From JAGLOK01 sp963677605 (GTDB taxonomy: Bacteria > Bacillota > Clostridia > Christensenellales > UMGS416): 64,000 nucleotides of DNA. The notes under the pieces are model-generated. The model worked only from the letters and a program-made list of their open reading frames with translations, ran no database searches and had not been told where the DNA came from. Shown here in pieces: positions 29,418-37,773 of this stretch. The stretch spans positions 1,488,001-1,552,000 of the forward strand of contig CAXXDX010000006.1 in NCBI GenBank assembly GCA_963677605.2, given 5' to 3'. A program made the position numbers and the translations under genes. The first letter of the stretch is position 1; every line of letters begins with the position of its first letter.

Positions 29418-29440
29418 TTAACAAAGGCTTCCTTTGTTAA
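29418..29440. promoter_or_regulatory. Palindromic operator candidate for the rhamnoside operon
   Basis: A perfect inverted repeat: TTAACAAAGG, three bases CTT, then CCTTTGTTAA. It lies about 100 bases upstream of the binding-protein ATG, where an operator for one of the two flanking LacI proteins would be expected. Its spaced arms differ from the compact CG-centred LacI operators of the dextran locus. Confidence 0.5.
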
Positions 29441-29658
29441 TTATTTATAAGACAATACTCTTTTTATTAAACATTTTAGTTTCTTTTTCGATGTTTTTAA
29501 TTGATTGTAGTAGTATATTAGTAGGTTATCACAATATTGTTGGCTGTAATTTGCATATTTCGTCTACATTATATTACAGCCCATTAAATATTTCAATATA
29601 TATTTTAAATATTTTAGTAAATTTGTTTAGTGTTTCTCTTTCAATATTTTAGTATGTT

Positions 29659-29688
29659 AAAAGCGCAGTAGTTTGTTTACTGCGCTTT
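29659..29688 (-). terminator. Terminator of the proximal LacI gene
   Basis: An 11-bp stem AAAGCGCAGTA/TACTGCGCTTT with a seven-base loop, followed on the minus strand by TTTTAAC. It separates the LacI transcript from the importer operon. Confidence 0.8.
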
Positions 29689-29766
29689 ATATGCTTAGTT
29701 ATTTATATTGGACAATTTCAATTGATAACTATGAAGGGTTAGATCATAAAACTTAATACCCATATT

Positions 29767-30786
29767 TCAGTTTAAAGGCTTTACACTATGCCTCTTTTTC
29801 AAAGTGGTGTCAATAGACGTTTTTATGTGCTGCATATGACCACTATTTATAAGATTAATCAGGTTTTTTACAGCTTGTTCTCCGATAAACTTCATATCCA
29901 CTTTCAGTGTTGTTAACGAAGGTTCCATCATTGATGCAAAAGGCATATCATCAAATCCAACTATGGATATATCATCCGGAATTTTAACTGATATTTCTTT
30001 TAACGCTTTCATAGCTCCGACAGCAATATTATCATTGTCAGCGATAAAAGCAGTTGGTAGTTTAGGTTTGTTTGACAAATACTTAACCATATCCTTATAT
30101 GCGTCCTTCATTGCAGGTTTTAGCAAAACAGTATATTCTTCATTCTTAACTAAATTAGATTCTTCCAAAGCTAATGTATAGCCAACATATCTCTCTTTGA
30201 AGTTTTGTATATCAACGTTTCCTTTTAAGTAACCAATTTCCTTATGCCCCATTTCAATTAAATGATTTATTCCCCTATAAACACTTTTTATATTATCTAT
30301 TTTCACATAATGAGCATCAACATTGCTAAAATAGCTATCTAAAATAATTACAGGCAAATTAGTATTAGTTAGCTTCGATAAAACTTCAGCTTCCTGTCTA
30401 TTCATTTCCGTGCCTAAAATCAGAAAACCATCTATTTCATTTGAATTGTTTTGTGCAACGATTTTTTCAAGATCTGAGGCATGGGGGAAATATGATATGA
30501 TTAATTTGCATGAGCCGTTTTTGGTTACACTTTCTATGCCTTCTATCAATTCATGAAAAAACGCTGTCTCTCTTACTATTTTAGAATGTTTGCTGCTTAT
30601 GCATAATTGTATATTTAGATTCCTGGTAATTATATTGCTATTATTTATATATCCATGTTCTTGAGCAATTTTTAAAACTTTGTTCTTAGTTTCTTCACTG
30701 ATTCCCTTTTTGTTGTTCAACACCATTGAGACAGTAGAGTTTGAAACATTGGCTAATCTTGCAATATCTTTAATTTTAATCGACAT
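29767..30786 (-). CDS. LacI-family transcriptional regulator (rhamnoside operon, proximal copy)
   Basis: A 339-residue LacI/GalR protein. Its helix-turn-helix IKIKDIARLANVSNSTVSMV starts at residue 3, followed by the sensor domain (DGFLILGTEM ... TAFIADNDNIAVGAMKALKE ... SIVGFDDMPF). The ATG has GGGGAGA upstream. It is encoded on its own transcript just ahead of the importer operon and is paralogous to the LacI at 20962-21972, which ends that operon; one may sense the imported glycoside and the other a product, or they may form an old duplication. Confidence 0.93.
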   Translation of the reverse strand: MSIKIKDIARLANVSNSTVSMVLNNKKGISEETKNKVLKIAQEHGYINNSNIITRNLNIQLCISSKHSKIVRETAFFHELIEGIESVTKNGSCKLIISYFPHASDLEKIVAQNNSNEIDGFLILGTEMNRQEAEVLSKLTNTNLPVIILDSYFSNVDAHYVKIDNIKSVYRGINHLIEMGHKEIGYLKGNVDIQNFKERYVGYTLALEESNLVKNEEYTVLLKPAMKDAYKDMVKYLSNKPKLPTAFIADNDNIAVGAMKALKEISVKIPDDISIVGFDDMPFASMMEPSLTTLKVDMKFIGEQAVKNLINLINSGHMQHIKTSIDTTLKKRHSVKPLN

Positions 30787-31139
30787 TCTATTCTCCCCAA
30801 ATTAGTGACTAAATCATTGAATTGTTCAATAATTCTATACACTCTACTATTACCCAAGCTTAATACTTAGATTTAGTTTATATGTATTTGCAACAACAAA
30901 TTTAAAATCACAATATAGCTGTTCTTAGTTAAGAGTTGGGGATTTTATGAAGAAATATATCCCTCTATTAAACTAGCTTATATATTAATAATAACATCTT
31001 ATAAGAATATAATATTAACAAAAAAAAATAAACTATTCAATATTACGTAAAACTGTACATTAAATAATCTATAAAGAATTAAAATTCATCTATAATTAGC
31101 ACATAAACATATTGTCTTAGTCTTCTCAGGGAACTTGAT
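30787..31139. other. Regulatory stretch upstream of the proximal LacI gene
   Basis: 353 bases without a credible gene, very AT-rich. Near the LacI end lies a palindrome ATTGAA-TTG-TTCAAT (30816-30830), 30 bases before the ATG and a fair candidate for autoregulation. I see no convincing terminator for the VirB4 transcript, nor a consensus promoter. Confidence 0.45.
30816..30830. promoter_or_regulatory. Palindromic operator candidate upstream of LacI
   Basis: ATTGAA, TTG, TTCAAT: a 15-bp perfect inverted repeat 30 bases upstream of the LacI start, placed where autoregulators of this family bind. It shares the TTGAA/TTCAA core with the operators of the dextran locus. Confidence 0.4.
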
Positions 31140-31325
31140 TCACCTTTTTCGTATGCCTTTTACTCTTCCTTTGGGCGTACCTTCCCAGATAATAAGGAAA
31201 GCACTAAGTGCAATTATCCCAACTCCCATTGGAATCATTACTGGTGCGAATGTGCTCCACTCAGTTACCATCATTGCTCCCAATAGTATAAAAACAACAT
31301 ACAATCTAAACAACCATTTATTCAT
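31140..31325 (-). CDS. Small two-helix membrane protein following VirB4
   Basis: A 61-residue protein with two hydrophobic segments (about 6-23 and 28-47) and a basic tail (GRVKGIRKR). AGAGGAG lies eight bases before the ATG, which supports a real gene. It is the last backbone gene before the rhamnoside cargo. Probably an accessory membrane part of the transfer channel; no family recognised. Confidence 0.7.
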   Translation of the reverse strand: MNKWLFRLYVVFILLGAMMVTEWSTFAPVMIPMGVGIIALSAFLIIWEGTPKGRVKGIRKR

Positions 31326-31399
31326 AATATTTCTCCTCTTGTTTTTCTATCTTCATTCTGAGTTAGTAATAATATGAATGCAAATTTGAGCACGTTTTT

Positions 31400-33217
31400 T
31401 TATCTTCCCCCGCCTTTTCCTATTAAGTTCATCTTGTACTCAGGTACAAGGAACCATATATGCAGTCTCTTCGAGCCTATCATACAAAGGGCATGCCCAC
31501 GTCTTTTGGAATATACAAGCTCCTGCTCTGAATCTGTTAGATGATAAAGAGATATGATATCTTCCAAGTCTCTGCCATCACAGCCCATAATTACCTTATA
31601 TGAAGGCATATCCAAAAGCGGCTGTCCGTACATTCTTACAGATGGATCAAGGAAATCAACAAGACTATGGGATATTATCGATATTGCTGCTTCATACTTT
31701 CTTGCACGTTTTGATACATTCCGAAGGAACACAAGTGACTGCGGCACATTAGGATCGATCATTAGGTATGCTTCATCAGCTACAAGCCTTACTTTCTCTG
31801 TTCTGTCACGGCTCATCTGTTCCCATGCCCAGCTTAGTATATTAAAGTATTGTGTTCGCTTTATCTTATCTTCAGTATTTTGCAGGTCATGAGTATCAAG
31901 ACATATGATTTTTGAGTTAGTCTTTATAGAAGTTATACCATTCCACAAAAAAGAATCACTACCCACTGAGATATCACTTAGTAGCGCAATAAGCACATCA
32001 TAATCTTCTTTCTTTGATATTTCAGATCTTTTCTTAAGAAGATTATATAAATCACTGAATGTCGGAAACTCTTCCGGCTTCCTGTCCTTTATATCAGTAT
32101 CCCAAGTAATATTTTCGTCTGCATACATATGAATCAAGGTATCTTTTAACAATGCTTTTTGTATATCTGTTAGTGATGGTAGGTATAGATTAAAGAATAT
32201 ATCAAGTGTTTTCATATGGAGCGCTAAATCACCCATACCATTTCCTTCGTCAGTATACAGCTTGTCCGTTTCTCCATCATCGTCTCTGGGTGCAGGTTTT
32301 ATCTGTAATGGGTTTATCATTCCACCTTCTCCACCGGCACAATTTATCCAGTCACCGCCCAGGTTACGGCAAAGTTCTTTGTATTCAGCCTCGGGATCTA
32401 AAAGGATAACTTTAGTTCCCATCATATACTCAGAAAGTATGATATTTTTTATAGCTGTTGACTTGCCCTGTCCTGAATGACCTAAGATAACAATATTCGA
32501 GTTTGTTCTGTCTCCTTCTCTTTTCCATAAGTCCAGCACCACCATACCGCCATGAGCATCCATGGCAAACCAAGTACCGTCACCATCATTGTATCCGCTG
32601 CTTGCAAACGGGAATCCGCCTATGAATGTGGATAGAGGTACTATCCTTTGTGTTATGTCTATTATCTTCTGCTGAGGCACATGATAAGGAGATAACATCT
32701 TGAAAGCTTCTTTCTGAAGATTAGGGAGAGGTCTTATCTTGCACCTTATAGAAGAGTATAATCCTTCTACTCTTCTGCATAGCTTTTCGAATCTTTTCTC
32801 ATCATTATCTATTGGCATAACAAGGTTTGTCATATACCCTACCGTTTCTCCGTTCTGGTCTATCTGTGTCAGTATATGTTCACCATCTTCAATACCACGT
32901 TCTGCTCTTTTCTGAGTAAGCGGATCACGAGTTGACTGGGCTATGCTTCTGTTTTGCATAATATTCTTTGATATACTTTCAACTAACAATGTATTATCTG
33001 CAGGCATGAATATTTGAGATATAACTGTACCTGGTGTATTTGATACTTTTGATAACCATCCTATTTCTACTATAGGCGGATACTTTGTAACTCCAAATAT
33101 CTTTCCTATAAACTCACCTATATTAAGGCTTGTTCTTTTAAACTCCATTCCCATTGGTGTTACTATATTAAGCAGTGCTGGATTTGATGTTTCCTGGTTC
33201 TGTTTAGTTTTTCTCAT
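31400..33217 (-). CDS. VirB4-type conjugation ATPase
   Basis: A 605-residue ATPase that powers the type IV secretion channel. Walker A is GHSGQGKST (246-254), Walker B is VRLVADEAY (476-484), and the conserved C-terminal region reads AAISIISHSLVDF...GQPLLDMPSYKVIMG. The first 200 residues belong to the VirB4 middle domain. A typical MPF_FATA VirB4 has about 800 residues; here the missing N-terminal part is encoded by the preceding gene, which overlaps by four bases (ATGA), so the two together make 813 residues. Confidence 0.93.
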   Translation of the reverse strand: MRKTKQNQETSNPALLNIVTPMGMEFKRTSLNIGEFIGKIFGVTKYPPIVEIGWLSKVSNTPGTVISQIFMPADNTLLVESISKNIMQNRSIAQSTRDPLTQKRAERGIEDGEHILTQIDQNGETVGYMTNLVMPIDNDEKRFEKLCRRVEGLYSSIRCKIRPLPNLQKEAFKMLSPYHVPQQKIIDITQRIVPLSTFIGGFPFASSGYNDGDGTWFAMDAHGGMVVLDLWKREGDRTNSNIVILGHSGQGKSTAIKNIILSEYMMGTKVILLDPEAEYKELCRNLGGDWINCAGGEGGMINPLQIKPAPRDDDGETDKLYTDEGNGMGDLALHMKTLDIFFNLYLPSLTDIQKALLKDTLIHMYADENITWDTDIKDRKPEEFPTFSDLYNLLKKRSEISKKEDYDVLIALLSDISVGSDSFLWNGITSIKTNSKIICLDTHDLQNTEDKIKRTQYFNILSWAWEQMSRDRTEKVRLVADEAYLMIDPNVPQSLVFLRNVSKRARKYEAAISIISHSLVDFLDPSVRMYGQPLLDMPSYKVIMGCDGRDLEDIISLYHLTDSEQELVYSKRRGHALCMIGSKRLHIWFLVPEYKMNLIGKGGGR

Positions 33218-33840
33218 ATTACTCCTTTAATAATCGGTATTGCTGCATTAAAGTCATGGTCATCTGCATCAAGATGTCCGCTCTGTGGATGTGCGAACAG
33301 TTTCACAAGGTGATATATCATGTTCTGGTTCAGTACTTCAGCACTTACTCCACAGCTCTGGAACTTATATGCCAGCTCCGTTGCTCTGCGCTTTATTATC
33401 ATTTCACTATCTTCATGTAGTTTTTCCCACACAATAACAAAGAATTGTCTTTCTATTATTTCACCTGACAGTGCAAAGTTTGCTATCTTCTTTATCTCAT
33501 CGTTTATAAGCCTTCTTCTTATATTGTTTGACGTAGTGTTCAACACATCGTATAGGCTGTTCTTGAGTTTACTCATATCCACTACCTGAGATATCGCAAA
33601 GAAAGTGAATGGCTTGGTTTCACTTGATAGTTCTGCAGTGAGTGTATTTATAAGGACACGTTTTTCTTTAGGTGATATTAAGTCAATGCTTATCGGCTGC
33701 AACCTTATATATGAGAAGATATTGTTATCTAACGTGTACAGTATACTGCCCTTTATATCTTTTATGTTTATAAAGTCATTAGCTGTGACTGTCTTTTTAT
33801 CGACTTTCTTCTTTTTGAACCTTCTAAACCATTTAAACAT
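33214..33840 (-). CDS. Separate N-terminal domain of VirB4
   Basis: A 208-residue protein with a basic start (MFKWFRRFKKKK), a segment SILYTLDNNIFSYIRLQPIS and a helical remainder, which matches the build of the N-terminal domain of VirB4/TrsE-like ATPases (the part that meets VirB3/PrgI and the inner membrane). It has no nucleotide-binding motif. Its stop overlaps the ATG of the ATPase gene (ATGA) with AAAGGAG upstream, so they are translationally coupled. It looks like a clean gene split and not a frameshift, because the ATPase has its own good ribosome site. Confidence 0.75.
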   Translation of the reverse strand: MFKWFRRFKKKKVDKKTVTANDFINIKDIKGSILYTLDNNIFSYIRLQPISIDLISPKEKRVLINTLTAELSSETKPFTFFAISQVVDMSKLKNSLYDVLNTTSNNIRRRLINDEIKKIANFALSGEIIERQFFVIVWEKLHEDSEMIIKRRATELAYKFQSCGVSAEVLNQNMIYHLVKLFAHPQSGHLDADDHDFNAAIPIIKGVI

Positions 33841-34153
33841 CGCCCCACTCCTTCATATACTTATACTCATACTTCTGCTGTGTACGCTCGAAGTTGATCA
33901 TGTTCTTCAGCTGGTCATACACTGACTGATTATTCTTATCCTTTGTTGTACACATTACGCTTCCTGCTATTCCGGTAAGTATAGATACAATCAAGAATGT
34001 TGTATTGTGATTAACTGCGAGTATTAAAAAAGCTATCGATATGATAGCTGTTGTTGATATAAGTGTTTGTATTATTTCATGTTTTCCGAATCCCTCGAAT
34101 ATCTCGTATTTCGTTTTCACGTTATTTGGTATGTATAGTTTATTTCCTTCCAT
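33833..34153 (-). CDS. PrgI/VirB3-like inner-membrane conjugation protein
   Basis: A 106-residue protein with the typical layout: a short cytoplasmic start (LYIPNNVKTKYEIFEGFGKHE), two close transmembrane helices (about 24-62), then a basic amphipathic tail. It precedes VirB4 in the same order as PrgI or VirB3 in other Gram-positive systems and would anchor VirB4 to the membrane. I take the ATG at 34153; the longer reading has no support. It starts two bases after an 11-codon ORF that carries the only good ribosome site (AAGGAG), suggesting coupled translation. Confidence 0.75.
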   Translation of the reverse strand: MEGNKLYIPNNVKTKYEIFEGFGKHEIIQTLISTTAIISIAFLILAVNHNTTFLIVSILTGIAGSVMCTTKDKNNQSVYDQLKNMINFERTQQKYEYKYMKEWGDV

Positions 34154-34155
34154 TT

Positions 34156-34191
34156 CTATATATAATAATAGGATATATAATCTATTATCAT
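34156..34191 (-). CDS. 11-codon leader ORF upstream of PrgI
   Basis: Reads MIIDYISYYYI then TAG, with AAAGGAG at the ideal distance. It ends two bases before the PrgI ATG, which lacks its own ribosome site. Probably a leader that feeds ribosomes to PrgI, with no function as a peptide; it may have arisen when the dextran cargo separated PrgI from an upstream gene. Confidence 0.4.
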   Translation of the reverse strand: MIIDYISYYYI

Positions 34192-34214
34192 AATCTCCTT
34201 TCACTTTATAAATA

Positions 34215-34248
34215 CAAAAAAACGCAAACAAATTAGTGTTTACGTTTT
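34215..34248 (-). terminator. Intrinsic terminator closing the dextran cargo
   Basis: On the minus strand AAAACGTAAAC pairs with GTTTGCGTTTT (one G-T pair) around an eight-base loop and runs into TTTTTTT. It lies after the GH15 gene and 60 bases before PrgI, with no clear promoter in between. Confidence 0.75.
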
Positions 34249-34281
34249 ATATTAAATATTAGTAATAGTATACGATGCTTC

Positions 34282-35373
34282 TTATAATGCTTTCTTCAAA
34301 ATAATATACATAGCGTGTGACCATAAGAGTGGTTTTGCGTTGCTTCCCCACCTGTTTTCCCATTCAGAGAGTTTATCTTTATTGAAAACATTGTCTAGAA
34401 TTTGTTCCGGCAGCTCTCCGTTTTCGTCAGCATTTATTTCAACCCACTGTACTATCTTCTCAGCTTTCTCTTTTAATCCTGCGTCTGCATAACACCATCC
34501 AAGCCAACAAGCCAGTAGTATCCATTCACCGCCACCGAAATACGTATCAGCCAGATATCTGTATACTCCACCGTTATCATTATATATATCTTTTTCTATA
34601 CGTTTAATAGTAGCTTTTCCAATTTCATCATCTAGACTAAAAATATTATAAGGCATTATCATACCCAACAAGGACGCGTCCACGCCAAGTGTAGTTTCAT
34701 TTTCCTCTCCACTGACATCCTGCATCTTTATCATCTGATTATCTTTTATAAGATTATCTTTTATATATTTAATAATCTTTTCAGAAACATCTTCTGTTTT
34801 TTCTTTATACTCAGGATAATATTCTGACACACCTTTTAAACCTGCATATATGGAACCAAGAGTATATGTATGAACGTATTCCAAGTGCTCTTCCCAACAG
34901 TCATAGCACGGTACGTTCCATACTGTAAGCAAATACTTAACGCACAAGCCAGCACCTTTACCCACAGTATTCAGAATTTCCTTATCTCCGCTTAGCTTTA
35001 TATACTCACTAAGTGCCCAAAGCCATGTACCGAAACCGTCAGTTTGAAAATTCGTCCATTCATCGTCAACAGCTTCACCTTCAAGAGAAAACCTTGTTGG
35101 CAAAAACTGAGTTTCGTTAAGCTTTTCACCATTTTCCAACTTGAGTATAACAGTATCAACTATATCAGAATATCGCTCCATTACGTTTGCACACCAAATG
35201 TGAAATCTTCTTGCACTTTCAAATTCTTCTGCCAAACACATGGAATGGCTTATATACGCTCCATCACGAAACCATGAATAATTATATGAGTCAAAGTTAG
35301 GAGAAGCTACATACGCGCCAGTCTCACTTTGATTGTTTTTTATTATATCTATACTTTTTGAAATAAGATCCAT
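34282..35373 (-). CDS. GH15 glucoamylase/isomaltase-like enzyme
   Basis: A 363-residue cytoplasmic (alpha/alpha)6-barrel glucosidase of family GH15. Motifs are NYSWFRDGAY (substrate pocket), VPCYDCWEE with the presumed acid Glu (about 161-162), and LPEQ with the presumed base Glu323. It lacks the N-terminal beta domain found in many bacterial GH15 enzymes. It would cut glucose from the ends of imported isomaltooligosaccharides made by the GH66 enzyme. GAGGAGG upstream; seven bases after the GH66 gene, the last gene of this operon. Confidence 0.85.
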   Translation of the reverse strand: MDLISKSIDIIKNNQSETGAYVASPNFDSYNYSWFRDGAYISHSMCLAEEFESARRFHIWCANVMERYSDIVDTVILKLENGEKLNETQFLPTRFSLEGEAVDDEWTNFQTDGFGTWLWALSEYIKLSGDKEILNTVGKGAGLCVKYLLTVWNVPCYDCWEEHLEYVHTYTLGSIYAGLKGVSEYYPEYKEKTEDVSEKIIKYIKDNLIKDNQMIKMQDVSGEENETTLGVDASLLGMIMPYNIFSLDDEIGKATIKRIEKDIYNDNGGVYRYLADTYFGGGEWILLACWLGWCYADAGLKEKAEKIVQWVEINADENGELPEQILDNVFNKDKLSEWENRWGSNAKPLLWSHAMYIILKKAL

Positions 35374-35379
35374 TTTTTC

Positions 35380-36927
35380 TTATTCCTCCTCGATTAAAAT
35401 AGTAGACCAATATTTAAGACTTGGGAGTTTAACAATTATACTTCCATCAGCAGTATTAAAATCTATTGGCTTAAAATCCATGCTTGTATTATCAGGTGAT
35501 GCAAAATAGATACTTTTTACATTCATATTAGCCTTAATAATTACATTTACATCTGTCAGCTCTTCCGGTTCTTCCAATTTTTCAAACCAAGCTGCACTTT
35601 TTATGCAATTGATAAAGTTCACTGCTGTATATTTTCCATTTTGTCTGGCAATAGTCATTACTTCTTTATCTGTTGCAACATCTATATTTTCATATAAGGC
35701 ATTTGGTCCTAAAACCTTCTGATATCCGACTACAAAGTCCCAATACTTTCTCAACACAGCAAGCTTATCTTCTTCAATGTCTTCTGCTTTTGGGAAATAT
35801 GGATCGCTTAATAATCTTTCACCGTCACCAATTTCAAGGTGCGTTCCGCCTGAGGAGTTGATGATAGCATCGGCAATTAAAACATTATGAAAGCAATCCT
35901 TTTTAATATAAATAGGGATAACAAGCGGTTTTTGCCCTGACATTTCTCTGGCATTAACGCAAATATCACAGAGATCTTTAAATGTAGGAGTATATTCCCA
36001 CACCTCTATATACATAAAGTCAGCTTTCGATTTTGCCAGCTGCTCTATAGGCCAATTGCCAACAGCATTAAAAACCACAGTACCTTTGTCTTTATCTTTT
36101 TGATGATTTATAAAGTCCACAAAAGCCTTGGGAATGTCAATCTCTTCGCCGTCAAAATCATAAGCCTTTTTAGGTTCGCCATATTGATCAATATGCAGGC
36201 CATCAAAGTCCAAGTGCTCTATAACATCATCACATTCATTGTCCAGGTGTTTAAACCATGGCGAATTATATCTCGGATTAACCAACCCTAGAAAATCTTC
36301 AAACATTAAAGCTTTTCCGGTTTCATCATACATTCCCCACTCTTTGTGCTTTTCCCAAAACTCGACCGATGCAGCATATACAGCTAGATATGGCATAGCA
36401 CTAATGTTTCTTTTATGGCATTCGGAAATGTATGAGTTTACAGTATCCAAAGACATCGCTCTATTAAACGGATCTAAGTAAATGTTTGTATCAGACAATA
36501 GGTCATCATGCCTAAATTGCCAGTCATAAAACTGCACTCCGTTAACATGATATTTTGTCATTTTTTCAATCTGCTTAGCTGTGTCATTTTGCTCGGGAGC
36601 AAATTTTGATACATAACCATATCTCGGGAAGTCTTCCCATCTTTTTTGTATGTCAAATGCGGTTTGGGAAACTTCTTTTCCGTCAATACTAAGTTTTGCA
36701 AAATATCCGCCAGTTTCAAGACTATGGTTTTTTATTGTTAATGTAGGTTCCCCATCTTCATTCACTCCTATTTTCTTGAAGTCATACCCTGCGACCTTGT
36801 CAGTTATATCAATAATATCAATTTTGCAATCAAATAATTTTTCGTTTATACCGGCAACAACTTTGAATGAAATCTCTTCATTCGGTTTAAAAAAGCCTTT
36901 TGTTGCATAGAAGTCGATAATTTTCAT
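35380..36927 (-). CDS. GH66 dextranase-type enzyme (intracellular)
   Basis: A 515-residue family GH66 protein. An N-terminal Ig-like domain (1 to about 95) is followed by the (beta/alpha)8 barrel: VQFYDWQFRHDDL, FDGLHIDQYG with the presumed nucleophile Asp247, and MYIEVWE with the presumed acid/base Glu308. Family members are dextranases or cycloisomaltooligosaccharide glucanotransferases acting on alpha-1,6-glucans. Most known dextranases are secreted and larger; this one has no signal peptide and no glucan-binding domain, so it probably works on imported oligosaccharides. It is four bases downstream of the permease gene. Confidence 0.88.
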   Translation of the reverse strand: MKIIDFYATKGFFKPNEEISFKVVAGINEKLFDCKIDIIDITDKVAGYDFKKIGVNEDGEPTLTIKNHSLETGGYFAKLSIDGKEVSQTAFDIQKRWEDFPRYGYVSKFAPEQNDTAKQIEKMTKYHVNGVQFYDWQFRHDDLLSDTNIYLDPFNRAMSLDTVNSYISECHKRNISAMPYLAVYAASVEFWEKHKEWGMYDETGKALMFEDFLGLVNPRYNSPWFKHLDNECDDVIEHLDFDGLHIDQYGEPKKAYDFDGEEIDIPKAFVDFINHQKDKDKGTVVFNAVGNWPIEQLAKSKADFMYIEVWEYTPTFKDLCDICVNAREMSGQKPLVIPIYIKKDCFHNVLIADAIINSSGGTHLEIGDGERLLSDPYFPKAEDIEEDKLAVLRKYWDFVVGYQKVLGPNALYENIDVATDKEVMTIARQNGKYTAVNFINCIKSAAWFEKLEEPEELTDVNVIIKANMNVKSIYFASPDNTSMDFKPIDFNTADGSIIVKLPSLKYWSTILIEEE

Positions 36928-36931
36928 TTTT

Positions 36932-37771
36932 CTACCCTTTCAAACCCTCAGTGGAAATTCCTTTTACAAAATATTTTTGGAATATTATAAACACCGCTAT
37001 AACTGGTATCAGCGAAATCAAAGATGCTGCAAACACAAGTCCCCATTGAGTCAGATATTGCGACTGGAATAGTGCTATAGCTATAGGTAATGTGCGTTTT
37101 GTTATTGTCTGTATTGATACATGAGCAAACGCAAATTCATCCCAACTGTATAAAAACGTGAATATCGTGACAGTTGCAAGCCCTGGCCTCGACAGCGGCA
37201 TAATAATCTTCCAGAAGATTTTCATCCTGCCTGCTCCATCTATAAACGCTGCTTCTTCCAGCTCCTTCGGAACTTTACTGAAATATCCTTTTAAAAGAAA
37301 TGTCTGTTGTGCAATACACATTGTTGTATAGACAAACACAAGACCATACCTTTTATCCAGAGTATCAAGCTGTTTTGACATAATAAACTGTGGAATGATA
37401 AGCATCACACTTGGAACCATCATACCTAGAAGAAGTGTGTAAAAGATAACTTTTCTTCCGGGGAAATCTATCCTCGCAAAGGCATATGCCATCATAGCCG
37501 ATACTACTATTGTTGTTATAGTTGTGCTTATTCCGACAATGAACGAGTTTAGGAAATACCCCCCAAAGTTTTCTTTTGTTATCGCTTCAATAAAGTTATC
37601 CCCTGTAACCTCAGTTGGAATAAGTTTTGGCGGTATCTCAAAAACAAATGTATGCGGTTTTAGTGCCGTTGATATCATGAACAAAAACGGTGTTATAACC
37701 AAAAACAACCCTAAGAACAACAATATATAAGTAATTGTATCCTTAATCACTTTTCTTTTCTTTTCGTTCAT
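36932..37771 (-). CDS. ABC sugar transporter permease (MalG type), dextran locus
   Basis: A 279-residue CUT1 permease with six predicted helices, the EAA loop (ELEEAAFIDGAGRMKIFWKIIMPLSR) and the usual GISTEGLKG end. GGGGGAGG precedes the ATG, which comes two bases after the partner's stop. Imports the alpha-1,6-glucan oligosaccharides split by the downstream GH66 and GH15 enzymes. Confidence 0.93.
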   Translation of the reverse strand: MNEKKRKVIKDTITYILLFLGLFLVITPFLFMISTALKPHTFVFEIPPKLIPTEVTGDNFIEAITKENFGGYFLNSFIVGISTTITTIVVSAMMAYAFARIDFPGRKVIFYTLLLGMMVPSVMLIIPQFIMSKQLDTLDKRYGLVFVYTTMCIAQQTFLLKGYFSKVPKELEEAAFIDGAGRMKIFWKIIMPLSRPGLATVTIFTFLYSWDEFAFAHVSIQTITKRTLPIAIALFQSQYLTQWGLVFAASLISLIPVIAVFIIFQKYFVKGISTEGLKG

Positions 37772-37773
37772 AG

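Larger units (their letters stand above)
29320..29766. other. Promoter region between LacI and the rhamnoside importer
   Basis: 447 bases with no gene. It holds the terminator of the upstream LacI gene (29659-29688), a perfect palindrome (29418-29440) and, on the minus strand, a weak promoter candidate TTGAAG-18-TATAAA about 35-70 bases before the importer ATG. The stretch 29450-29650 is plain AT-rich sequence. Confidence 0.55.
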
